A stretch of DNA of 34,053 bases, from the NCBI GenBank assembly GCA_937934655.1, contig CALGZB010000091.1:1-34053 (forward strand), in the 5' to 3' direction. A model generated the notes under the pieces. That model worked only from the letters and a program-made list of their open reading frames with translations. It searched no databases and was not told the DNA's origin. Below, one piece after another: positions 1-7,642 of the stretch (positions are counted from its first letter, which is position 1; each line of letters starts with the position of its first letter). A program made the translations under genes and the position numbers. The DNA is from an uncultured Acidimicrobiales bacterium (GTDB taxonomy: Bacteria > Actinomycetota > Acidimicrobiia > Acidimicrobiales > SHLQ01).

Positions 1-557
1 TCGTCGTACAGGTAGATCAGGCGGCCGAGGCCCAGGTGGCCGGCCAGCGAGGCTGCTTCGTGGCTGACGCCTTCAGCAAGGTCGCCGTCGGAGACGATGC
101 CGTAGATGAAGTGGTCGCAGACCTCGCTACCGAAGCGGGACCGGAGCGACTCTTCGGCGATAGCCATGCCGACGCCGTTGGCGAAACCCTGGCCGAGCGG
201 GCCAGTGGTTACTTCGACGCCGGCGGTGTGGCCGACCTCGGGGTGGCCCGGGGTAAGCGAATCCCACTGGCGAAAGGCCTTGAGGTCGTCGAGCGTGAGT
301 CCGAAACCGGTCAGGTGCAGCATCGAGTACAGCAGGATCGAGGCGTGTCCGGGGGAAAGGATGAACCGGTCGCGGTCGGCCCATGACGGCTCGGATGCGT
401 CGTATTTCATCACTCGGGTCCAGAGCACGTGCGCCGCTGGTGCCAGTGACATGGCGGTGCCTTGATGGCCTGAGGAAGCGGCGTGGGGTGCGTCCATCGA
501 GAGGCCGCGGATGACGTTGATGGCCTGCTGTTCGAGGGCCTGCTGGTCAGTTGTCAT
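1..557 (-). CDS. tkt: Transketolase, N-terminal part (runs off the left edge of the window)
   Basis: Reverse translation from the ATG at 557 reads [85 protein letters not shown]..., with transketolase hallmarks ([39 protein letters not shown]). Open at the window edge, so absent from the ORF track. Confidence 0.93.
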   Translation of the reverse strand, partial: MTTDQQALEQQAINVIRGLSMDAPHAASSGHQGTAMSLAPAAHVLWTRVMKYDASEPSWADRDRFILSPGHASILLYSMLHLTGFGLTLDDLKAFRQWDSLTPGHPEVGHTAGVEVTTGPLGQGFANGVGMAIAEESLRSRFGSEVCDHFIYGIVSDGDLAEGVSHEAASLAGHLGLGRLIYLYD

Positions 558-608
558 GTGGGGTTGTGCTGCTTCCTGGATGAAGAGAGAGAAATTTGGT
601 TGAGTGAT

Positions 609-1745
609 TCAGTGGAACAATAACGTTGAAGCGGTAAAGCCGTGGAGGTAATTGACGCCGCCAATCGGGCCGATCTCGCCAGCGCAGAACATGCCGGCTA
701 CAGCTGCCCCCTCGGTTCGATCGTGCACCGTTGCCGCGTCGTGATGAGGCTCGCCGAAAAGATAGGTGCCGCGGCCATTGCACGTGAACACGAGAGCGGC
801 ATCGCTCCCCGCGGAATCTTCGAGAAGGACGTTGAGATCTTCGCTAGCGGTGGCGGCGTCACGGACCTGAAACTGCACAACTGATCCGACCGGAGCATGG
901 TCGCCGATGGAAATCGCACGGGTGGATTTGTCGGCGCCAAGCACTCCGCGAATCACGAAGTCGCCTCGTTCGAAGGTAGCGCGCTGCTCGTTGGCGACGA
1001 TGCCGATGTGCACGCCGCCGCCGAGAAGTTGTCGCTCGTCGTCGGTGGCCGCTGCGACGAGCGCCTCAAGCCGCTCAAGCGCTGGGCTTCCGCCGAGTTC
1101 TTCGATCATGTTGCCTGACGACTTGGTGACCGTGAAGGGGTCGCCGATTGGTCGGCAGCCTTGGGACACCACGGTACTGCTGATGCTCTGAGGATCCAGC
1201 ACAAGCGCCACCGCCCCGTCGGCGTGGATGTCACCGTTAAGGACCAAGCGATTCCCGCCCGGGCCTCGGGCCGCTGAGGCGAGGCCTCCGACAAGTTTGA
1301 TGCCAGGAACGGCGTTGTTGAGCGTCTTGAGGAGGACGTCGGCCGGAAACGTAAACGGGTCAGCCAGCACGACGACGGTGTCGTCGGGGGTGAGATCTTC
1401 AGGTAGGCCGTCGATCATCCAGCCGTCGTCACTCTGCTGCGCGGTAAGTCGCAACGGACGTCCAGCACCGATGTTGCCGGCCCAGAGTGAGAGGGCGGGC
1501 GCATCCTCGATCTCGCGGGCTCCGCCCATGACCGACACCGCTGTGGTGGCTAGCAGCGTTGTGGGCTGCAACACCTGACGCACAACCGAGAGGAGATCTT
1601 CAAGAACGCCGACCATTGGAGCGGTGACGAACAGGATCGCTACATCCGGGTTCGGCCCGATGCCGTCGAGAACGTCACCGACCGCCTCGCCGATGGCGTG
1701 GGTTGCGAGGGGGTGTTCGGAAAGGGAACTGGCGAATCGAGCCAT
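609..1745 (-). CDS. FIST N/C-domain protein
   Basis: The ORF 609..2093 has a non-native N-terminal extension; the likely start is MARFASSLSEHPLATHAIGEAVGDVL at 1745. FIST-like features include DVAILFVTAPM, LLATTAVSVMGGAREIE, GGLASAARGPGG, and C-terminal VFTCNGRGTYLFGEPHHDA...GMFCAGEIGPIGGVNYLHGFTASTLLF. Confidence 0.85.
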   Translation of the reverse strand: MARFASSLSEHPLATHAIGEAVGDVLDGIGPNPDVAILFVTAPMVGVLEDLLSVVRQVLQPTTLLATTAVSVMGGAREIEDAPALSLWAGNIGAGRPLRLTAQQSDDGWMIDGLPEDLTPDDTVVVLADPFTFPADVLLKTLNNAVPGIKLVGGLASAARGPGGNRLVLNGDIHADGAVALVLDPQSISSTVVSQGCRPIGDPFTVTKSSGNMIEELGGSPALERLEALVAAATDDERQLLGGGVHIGIVANEQRATFERGDFVIRGVLGADKSTRAISIGDHAPVGSVVQFQVRDAATASEDLNVLLEDSAGSDAALVFTCNGRGTYLFGEPHHDAATVHDRTEGAAVAGMFCAGEIGPIGGVNYLHGFTASTLLFH

Positions 1746-1752
1746 AGGAGGC

Positions 1753-2145
1753 CTACTCGGCTGGAGCGGGAGGCAGGAGCGTGTACGGCACGAGGGTTTC
1801 GATACCGCGATCGACATTGCAGTGGGCGTAGATGGTGCCGTACTCCTCGAACTCGAGTTCGGCCCGAACGAGGCGGTAGGTGAACTTGCCCGGCTCGACC
1901 TGAATCGGCTGCACGTTTCGGGCGATCTGTTCGCCGTCGCGTTTGAAGACAACCTCGAGCACTCCGTCGCTGGCGTCATCGGGTCCGGCGTGAATGATGA
2001 CGGCGAGGTGGGGTGCCCACGTAAGGGGGAGAGGTGAAGGGGCCGCTGCGGAAAATTGGATCCCAGCCATATCAATTCGGGTGCTTGGGCCATCGACCTG
2101 CCGGAGGTCGATCGTGTCGAGAAAGAGCGCGGAGAGAATTTGCAT
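1753..2145 (-). CDS. Small conserved protein, DUF6941-like
   Basis: 130 aa intact ORF immediately upstream of and co-directional with the FIST gene; beta-rich sequence resembling the DUF6941 family as I remember it. Confidence 0.6.
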   Translation of the reverse strand: MQILSALFLDTIDLRQVDGPSTRIDMAGIQFSAAAPSPLPLTWAPHLAVIIHAGPDDASDGVLEVVFKRDGEQIARNVQPIQVEPGKFTYRLVRAELEFEEYGTIYAHCNVDRGIETLVPYTLLPPAPAE

Positions 2146-2175
2146 AGTCTCCGGATCTTTACACGCGTGGTCCTC

Positions 2176-2190
2176 TACGATTGCGCCGTG
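2176..2190 (+). promoter_or_regulatory. Candidate -10 (TACGAT) 6 nt before the dacB GTG; leaderless-type
   Basis: TACGAT-tgcgcc-GTG. Confidence 0.4.
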
Positions 2191-3600
2191 CGCAAGCTGC
2201 TTTTGCCTCTCTTGCTGATTATCGCCGCCGGGGTCGCCGCCTGGATGGCGAGAGACGCCGACCGCGAAGCCGCGCTATTGAGTGAGCCGGTCGCGTCCGC
2301 TGCTCAGCCGTCGCCGGTTACGCCGATCTTCTCGGCGCGTCGACTCCCTACGTTCATTCGCGTTGCGACCTCCAACGAGGTCCTGGCGGAAGATTTGGTG
2401 TCGGTGGTCACCGAATCGCCGGAGGCAACCTGTCTGGTGGTGCACGCCAGCAGCGGGGAAGAAGTGTTTAACCACAACGGCGCTGTCCCCCTTGTGCCGG
2501 CATCCGCCCAGAAGTTGGTTACTGGCGCGGCGGCGCTTGAGGCCCTTGGCGAGGACTTCACCTACAAAACGACGGTTGCTGCTGAGTCGATCGTTGACGG
2601 TGTTGTCGAAGGAGACCTCTGGCTCATCGGCGGCGGCGACCCGATCATCGCCACCGAGCGGTACATCGGTCGATACCCAGAGGCTCATGCGTTCACCGAC
2701 CTCGCTGCTCTCGCCGATGCGGTGGTCGCTGCCGGAATAACCGAAGTGCGGGGCGCAGTGATCGGCGATGAGTCCCGCTACGACCTGGAACGGGCGGTAC
2801 TGAGCTGGCCTCCCCGGTTCATCGACCAGAACCAAACCGGTCCGCTCACCGCGCTATCGGTCAACGACGGCTTCAGCCGGTATCCCGATGACAACGAGGC
2901 CAACCAACTCGCCACCCGGTCCGAACAGCCCGCCGTAAACTCGGCGGCCATTTTCGATGACCTTCTTGAGGAGCGGGGTGTTATCCCCCGAAGTAGCGCA
3001 GGGACTGGGGTAGCGCCGAACGGGCTTACCGAGGTCGCGTCGATCGAGTCACCGCCGATGACCGAGGTCGTCGGCCAGATGTTGGCCAACAGCGATAACA
3101 GCACAGCCGAGTTGCTTCTCAAAGAAATTGGCCTGTCGGCGAAGAACGAACCCACGACCATTGCAGGTGCAACCGCATCAGGAGTGCTCATGACTCGTGC
3201 TGGATTCAAGATGGCCGGCGTGACCGTGGCCGACGGAAGTGGGCTGTCGAGCGAAAACAACCTTACGTGCGACTTGCTGATCGATTTGCTTGATAAGGCC
3301 GGACCCAACTCTGCCATCGCAGCTGGGCTGGCCATTGGGGGCGAGCGTGGCACTTTACGCGAACGTTTCTTGGGCGCTGATGTCGCCGGCAAGATCCGCG
3401 GCAAGACGGGCAGCCTCAATGAGGTCTCGGCACTTGCCGGGTTTGCCGAAGCCGCCAACGGCGACATCCTCACCTTTGCCTACATCGCGAACCAGCCAGA
3501 GCTGAACCCCAATCGGGCCCACGCCATCCAGGAGGACCTGGGCGAAGAACTGGTCGAGTATCCCGAAGGGCCCTCTCTAGCCGAGCTTGGCCCCAAGTAG
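2188..3600 (+). CDS. dacB: D-alanyl-D-alanine carboxypeptidase / PBP4-type (peptidase S13)
   Basis: Start GTG at 2188 gives signal MRKLLLPLLLIIAAGVAAWMA. S13 features: VPASAQKLVTGAAALEALG (SxxK), NSDNSTAELLLKEIG (SxN), GKIRGKTGSLNEVSALAGF (KTG). Confidence 0.9.
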   Translation: MRKLLLPLLLIIAAGVAAWMARDADREAALLSEPVASAAQPSPVTPIFSARRLPTFIRVATSNEVLAEDLVSVVTESPEATCLVVHASSGEEVFNHNGAVPLVPASAQKLVTGAAALEALGEDFTYKTTVAAESIVDGVVEGDLWLIGGGDPIIATERYIGRYPEAHAFTDLAALADAVVAAGITEVRGAVIGDESRYDLERAVLSWPPRFIDQNQTGPLTALSVNDGFSRYPDDNEANQLATRSEQPAVNSAAIFDDLLEERGVIPRSSAGTGVAPNGLTEVASIESPPMTEVVGQMLANSDNSTAELLLKEIGLSAKNEPTTIAGATASGVLMTRAGFKMAGVTVADGSGLSSENNLTCDLLIDLLDKAGPNSAIAAGLAIGGERGTLRERFLGADVAGKIRGKTGSLNEVSALAGFAEAANGDILTFAYIANQPELNPNRAHAIQEDLGEELVEYPEGPSLAELGPK

Positions 3601-3628
3601 CCCTGGCCGAGCTTGGCCCCAAGTAGCC
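3580..3628. repeat. Two direct copies of a 23 bp sequence, 26 bp period, spanning the dacB stop codon
   Basis: gccgagcttggccccaagtagcc occurs at 3580-3602 and again at 3606-3628. Confidence 0.95.
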
Positions 3629-3672
3629 GGGAAATCAGCCGATCTACCCGATCTGGCGGCGGAGTCGGCCAC

Positions 3673-3687
3673 TAGTGTCAGACCATG
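3673..3687 (+). promoter_or_regulatory. Candidate -10 (TAGTGT) 6 nt before the LON-protein ATG; leaderless-type
   Basis: TAGTGT-cagacc-ATG. Confidence 0.45.
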
Positions 3688-4317
3688 GTCGATGCCTACG
3701 AATTGCCGATGTTTCCGCTTGGGTCGGTGCTTTTCACATCGATGGTGTTGCCGCTTCATCTGTTCGAGCCTCGGTACCTGCAGCTCGCAAGCGATGTTCT
3801 TGCCGGCGACCGGGAATTTGGCGTCGTACTTATCGAACGGGGCAGCGAAGTAGGCGGGGGAGAGGTCCGGTGCAACGTCGGCACCGTCGCCCAGGTGCTC
3901 GAAGAGCATCAATTTGAAGACGGACGGTGGGCGCTCGGTTCGGTCGGCACCCGGCGAATCAAGGTGCTCGAATGGCTCGATGATGATCCGTATCCGCGGG
4001 CTCTCGTCATCGATTACCCCGAAGATAGCGACTACGAAAACCCCGAGGAGCTCCGAGATACGGTCGCCAGCTGCGAGAGTCAGCTTCGACGAGCGCTCGA
4101 ACGACTTACCCGACTCGGCGAGGTCCCCGCAGGCATCGAGCTCGAGGTAAGCGAGGATCCGGCCCTCGCCTCGCACCAGATTTCGGCCCTGGGCCCATTC
4201 GGCCCGTCCGATCGTCAGGACCTTCTGTCGTGCGACGATGCCGATGAAAGACTTGGGCTTCTCGAGGGGCTTCTCGACGACGCCATCACCGTGTTGGATT
4301 TCCGTCTCGCCGAGTGA
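3685..4317 (+). CDS. LON peptidase substrate-binding-domain protein
   Basis: N-terminus ELPMFPLGSVLFTSMVLPLHLFEPRYLQL matches the LON N-terminal domain (P-L-x-V-LFPG..LPL.IFEPRY). No ATPase or protease domain follows. Confidence 0.88.
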   Translation: MVDAYELPMFPLGSVLFTSMVLPLHLFEPRYLQLASDVLAGDREFGVVLIERGSEVGGGEVRCNVGTVAQVLEEHQFEDGRWALGSVGTRRIKVLEWLDDDPYPRALVIDYPEDSDYENPEELRDTVASCESQLRRALERLTRLGEVPAGIELEVSEDPALASHQISALGPFGPSDRQDLLSCDDADERLGLLEGLLDDAITVLDFRLAE

Positions 4318-4418
4318 CGGCGTGCGTCAGGTAAAAATCTGGGCGCGATCGTTGGCTCGATCAATGAAAATAACGAATCGTTCTACTAGAGTCGGCGCTT
4401 GGTAGAGGAGGCCCAACC

Positions 4419-4715
4419 GTGGCAGAAGAAGTCAGTGAGAATCCGGTCAACGAGGTAGTAAACCTCGTCAAGGCCTACGCGATGCAAGAGACGGTCGAAC
4501 CGCTCAAGCCCATTGGCAAGTTCGTCGCGTTCGGCGCCGCCGGTGGCATCCTCATGGGTCTCGGTATTTTGCTCATGTCGCTGGCCATGCTCCGCGGGAT
4601 TCAGACCATCGATTTCTTCGATGGCAACTTTTCGCTCCTCGCATACCTTGCGGTAGGACTCACCGTCCTCGCCATCGCCGGGCTGCTCGCCTCTCGAATC
4701 AAGAAGGACCTCTAA
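4419..4715 (+). CDS. Small membrane protein, phage holin superfamily-like (Phage_holin_3_6 / putative holin-X type)
   Basis: 98 aa, two predicted TM helices (GGILMGLGILLMSLAMLRGI; LLAYLAVGLTVLAIAGLLA); aggagg SD just upstream of the start. Confidence 0.6.
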   Translation: MAEEVSENPVNEVVNLVKAYAMQETVEPLKPIGKFVAFGAAGGILMGLGILLMSLAMLRGIQTIDFFDGNFSLLAYLAVGLTVLAIAGLLASRIKKDL

Positions 4716-4717
4716 AC

Positions 4718-4945
4718 ATGTCTGATCCATCCAAGAAGGCCATCACGCCGGACGATCTCGAATCCCAGTTCCGCGGCATCAAGGCCCAGGTCGACGAAAA
4801 GACCGGCCAAGCAAAGTCGCAGGCAGCAAACAAGATGGTGCCCGCTGGCATCGCCGCCGCAGTCCTTGTGCTTCTCATCGGATTCATCTTCGGAAAACGA
4901 GCCGCCAAGAAGACCTCGTCGGTCGTCGAGATCCGTCGAATCTGA
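4718..4945 (+). CDS. Small single-TM membrane protein
   Basis: 75 aa; MVPAGIAAAVLVLLIGFIFGKRAAKK; starts 3 bp after the stop of the preceding gene. Confidence 0.65.
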   Translation: MSDPSKKAITPDDLESQFRGIKAQVDEKTGQAKSQAANKMVPAGIAAAVLVLLIGFIFGKRAAKKTSSVVEIRRI

Positions 4946-4964
4946 CGGGCCGGTATCGCTCCCC

Positions 4965-5381
4965 ATGCTTCCATTTTCAAAAAAGGCGCTGAAGTACCAA
5001 ATGCGTCGCAACGCCACGACAAAGGGTCTCTTCGGGGGCAACAAGTTGTGGCTGGCCGTCTTTGTGCTGCAGCGGCTTGGCGGGTTTAAGAACAAACTCA
5101 CCAAGGGCGGCGAGATGCCGGTTGAGATCAGTGAGGACATGAAGCAGGGTGGGATCTTCGCGATCATTCACAACCCGCCGCCTCCCACCAAGAAGCAGCT
5201 GAAGAAGGAAAAGAAGGCGCTCGCAAAGGCGTCGAAGCGGGCGGACGTTCTCGAGGTCAAGCCGTCGAAACGTTCTTCACGCAAGGCCAAGAAGGCCACC
5301 AAGAAGGCGTCGAAGCGGACCAAGAAGGTCGAGAAGCGCTTGGTAAAGCCCACGGTCGTCGAGATTGGTCTCGACCGCTGA
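4965..5381 (+). CDS. Hypothetical protein with Lys/Ala-rich C-terminal tail
   Basis: ATG at 4965 in the 4866..5381 frame: MLPFSKKALKYQMRRNATTKGLFGGNKLWLAVFVLQRLGGFKNKL... then KKQLKKEKKALAKASKRADVLEVKPSKRSSRKAKKATKKASKRTKKVEKRL. Confidence 0.65.
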   Translation: MLPFSKKALKYQMRRNATTKGLFGGNKLWLAVFVLQRLGGFKNKLTKGGEMPVEISEDMKQGGIFAIIHNPPPPTKKQLKKEKKALAKASKRADVLEVKPSKRSSRKAKKATKKASKRTKKVEKRLVKPTVVEIGLDR

Positions 5382-5415
5382 CGCACTTGCCCGGCGACAA
5401 CGCAAGAATGGGCGC

Positions 5416-6189
5416 ATGTCAGCTTTTGCCATAGGCGATACCGTCCTGCTTATCGACAAGAAGAAACGTCGATACCTTGTGGAGCTTGCCGAGGGCGGCG
5501 AGTTTCATTCTCACGCTGGCTTTGTGCCCCATGACGAGATCATTGGTTCGCCCGATGCGTGCGAGGTCAAGAGCACGAGGGGGTCTAACTTTCTGGCGGT
5601 TCGCCCAACGCTGAGCGACTTCATTCTGAAGATGCCTCGTGGAGCTCAGGTCATCTACCCCAAGGACCTCGGGCCCATCCTTCTACTCGCGGACATTTTT
5701 CCTGGGGCGAAGGTCTTTGAGTCTGGCCTCGGGTCTGGCGCACTTTCGATGACGATGCTTCGCGCTGGGGCAGTAATCACCGGCTACGAACTTCGCGAGG
5801 ACTTCGCCACCAAAGCCCAAGCAAACGTCAAAGAGATGCTTGGTGCCGAGGCGCTTGAACGCTACGACGTGTCTCTTCGTGACTGCTACGAAGGCATCGA
5901 CGGTACGGACTTTGATCGAGTAGTTCTCGATCTCCCAGAGCCGTGGACGGTCGTTCCTCACGCGGCCAAGGCGCTTCGGTCGGGCGGCATCATCGTGACC
6001 TACACGCCAAGCATTACCCAGGCGGTTCAGGTGCGCGAAGCGCTCGAACGCAATGGATTCATTCTTGCTGAGACCGTCGAGATCCTTCAGCGCTCGTGGC
6101 ACATCGAGGGGCAAGCGGTGCGGCCCGACCACCGCATGGTTGCTCATACGGCATTCTTGACCCATGCGCGGCTTTCGGGAAGTAACTAG
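5416..6189 (+). CDS. trmI: tRNA (adenine-N1-)-methyltransferase, TrmI type (m1A58)
   Basis: PKDLGPILLLADIFPGAKVFESGLGSGALSMTMLRAG (SAM motif I with TrmI signature), DRVVLDLPEPWTVVPHAAKALRSGGIIVTYTPSITQ; gene adjacency to the proteasome locus is typical of actinobacteria. Confidence 0.93.
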   Translation: MSAFAIGDTVLLIDKKKRRYLVELAEGGEFHSHAGFVPHDEIIGSPDACEVKSTRGSNFLAVRPTLSDFILKMPRGAQVIYPKDLGPILLLADIFPGAKVFESGLGSGALSMTMLRAGAVITGYELREDFATKAQANVKEMLGAEALERYDVSLRDCYEGIDGTDFDRVVLDLPEPWTVVPHAAKALRSGGIIVTYTPSITQAVQVREALERNGFILAETVEILQRSWHIEGQAVRPDHRMVAHTAFLTHARLSGSN

Positions 6190-6988
6190 CGTTCGCTGCT
6201 TGGCCCTAGTTGTCGCCGTCGTTTTATCTGCCTGTGGCGGACAACCGGGGGCCACCGACAACTCCAACCAGGGAACGACGCTCCCCGTTGGGCCGGCCGT
6301 CACGTTGCCGGTTTACGACGACGATCGATCCGATCTCGACCCGGGTGATCCGCCCGACCAACTCGATGAAGACCTCATTGACGAGACCCTTGCGTCAGCG
6401 GTGCAGGTGGCTGGCGACGGTTGCACCCGGTTGCAGCTAGGAAGCGGTTTTGTTATCGGCGACGAAACCGTCGTGACGAATGCTCACGTGGTGGCCGGCG
6501 TCGGCGAGGTCATGGTGCGAACCCGAACCGGTGCGATGCGAGCCGAAGTTGCTGGATTCGATCCGGCTGCCGATATCGCCATCCTTCATGTCGAGGGGCT
6601 GGTATTGCCGGTGCTTCCACTCGCTGACGGGCAGCTCGACGATGAAGGGGTCATTCTCGGCTTCGGCGGAAGTCAGGCGGCATCCGACGGTATGTTGTCG
6701 CCGCCCGACCCCGACTCGTTTCGGGTGAATCGCCTGATCACGGCTACTGGCGAGAACATTTACCGCGACGAAGGCGAAACCAAACGGCTGGCCTACCTGA
6801 TCGCCGCCGAGATCGAACCTGGAGACTCCGGCGGAGCGTTGGTGCGGTCCGATGGGGTAGTCGTCGGCATGGCCTTCGCTGCGTCGAAACGCCCGAATGC
6901 GGCGTATGCAGTGCGCTCCTCGGAGATCCTTCAGCGTCTCGAATCTCCAGAGATTCTTGGCGACCTATCTCGATGCGCCGCCGGATAA
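6164..6988 (+). CDS. Trypsin-like serine protease lipoprotein, MarP-like protease domain
   Basis: Lipobox LSAC in the N-terminal signal; catalytic motifs VVTNAHVV (His), ADIAIL (Asp), EPGDSGGALV (Ser); Cys before LGSGFVIGD and a C-terminal LSRC. Confidence 0.85.
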   Translation: MRGFREVTSVRCLALVVAVVLSACGGQPGATDNSNQGTTLPVGPAVTLPVYDDDRSDLDPGDPPDQLDEDLIDETLASAVQVAGDGCTRLQLGSGFVIGDETVVTNAHVVAGVGEVMVRTRTGAMRAEVAGFDPAADIAILHVEGLVLPVLPLADGQLDDEGVILGFGGSQAASDGMLSPPDPDSFRVNRLITATGENIYRDEGETKRLAYLIAAEIEPGDSGGALVRSDGVVVGMAFAASKRPNAAYAVRSSEILQRLESPEILGDLSRCAAG

Positions 6989-7034
6989 GGCGGAAGCGGC
7001 GACTGCGAGACGCCTAGGACTGTTCGTAAAACGG

Positions 7035-7066
7035 CGTGATGGAACGCCCGAAGACGTTCCATCACG
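7035..7066. terminator. Perfect 12 bp inverted repeat between convergent genes (possible bidirectional terminator)
   Basis: cgtgatggaacg-cccgaaga-cgttccatcacg; lies between the stop of the + strand protease (6988) and the stop of the - strand ferredoxin (7126). Weak T-tract. Confidence 0.55.
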
Positions 7067-7125
7067 GTTGCTACCTAGTTTTCAAGACTTCCTGCGTCGA
7101 CTCGGAAGCCGACGACTCTGAGGAA

Positions 7126-7359
7126 TCAGACCTCGATGAAGATGCATTCTCCGGGGCATTCTTCGGCGGACTCAATAGTCGCCTCTTCCTGGCCAGCCGG
7201 AACAGTAGCGAGACCCGCAGGGCCTCCGGGATCCGAGTGAATCTTTGCGCCTTCACGGACGTAGGCCAGGCCATCGTCGAGCATCGTGAACACATCGGGT
7301 GCGATCTCTTCACACAGGCCATCGCCTGTGCACAGATCTTGATCGATCCAGACCTTCAT
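7126..7359 (-). CDS. fdx: Ferredoxin
   Basis: MKVWIDQDLCTGDGLCEEIAPDVFTMLDDGLAYV...ESAEECPGECIFIEV: CxxxxxC...CPGECI ligands; aaaaagga SD upstream. Confidence 0.88.
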   Translation of the reverse strand: MKVWIDQDLCTGDGLCEEIAPDVFTMLDDGLAYVREGAKIHSDPGGPAGLATVPAGQEEATIESAEECPGECIFIEV

Positions 7360-7642
7360 TGTGTATTTCCTTTTTGCTGTGCAGGTGCTCGCAGCACCTG
7401 GGATTGTTGTTGTTCTATTGCTAACAACACTGCAAAGTCTAGCCACGCAACGCGATATTCTGTAGGCACGGCCGGGCAATCTTTACCAGTGAACCGTTTT
7501 CATCGACCAAAAATCTTCCATTCGTGAGTACTTGTTCGGCACAAAACCAGGCATCATCTGCTCCAGAGGAGTCCACGCTGGCCGATTGGTGTCGGTGTAG
7601 GGTCAATTTTCCGCACGGTTTGTCAACCACTGTTTCCCGGAG

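Noticed and set aside
36-465. Overlapping + strand ORFs at the left edge (116 and 119 aa)
   Set aside because: Antisense shadows of the transketolase coding frame on the minus strand.
2275-3473. Minus-strand ORFs of 186 and 231 aa
   Set aside because: Antisense to the PBP4-type carboxypeptidase, which has clear SxxK/SxN/KTG motifs.
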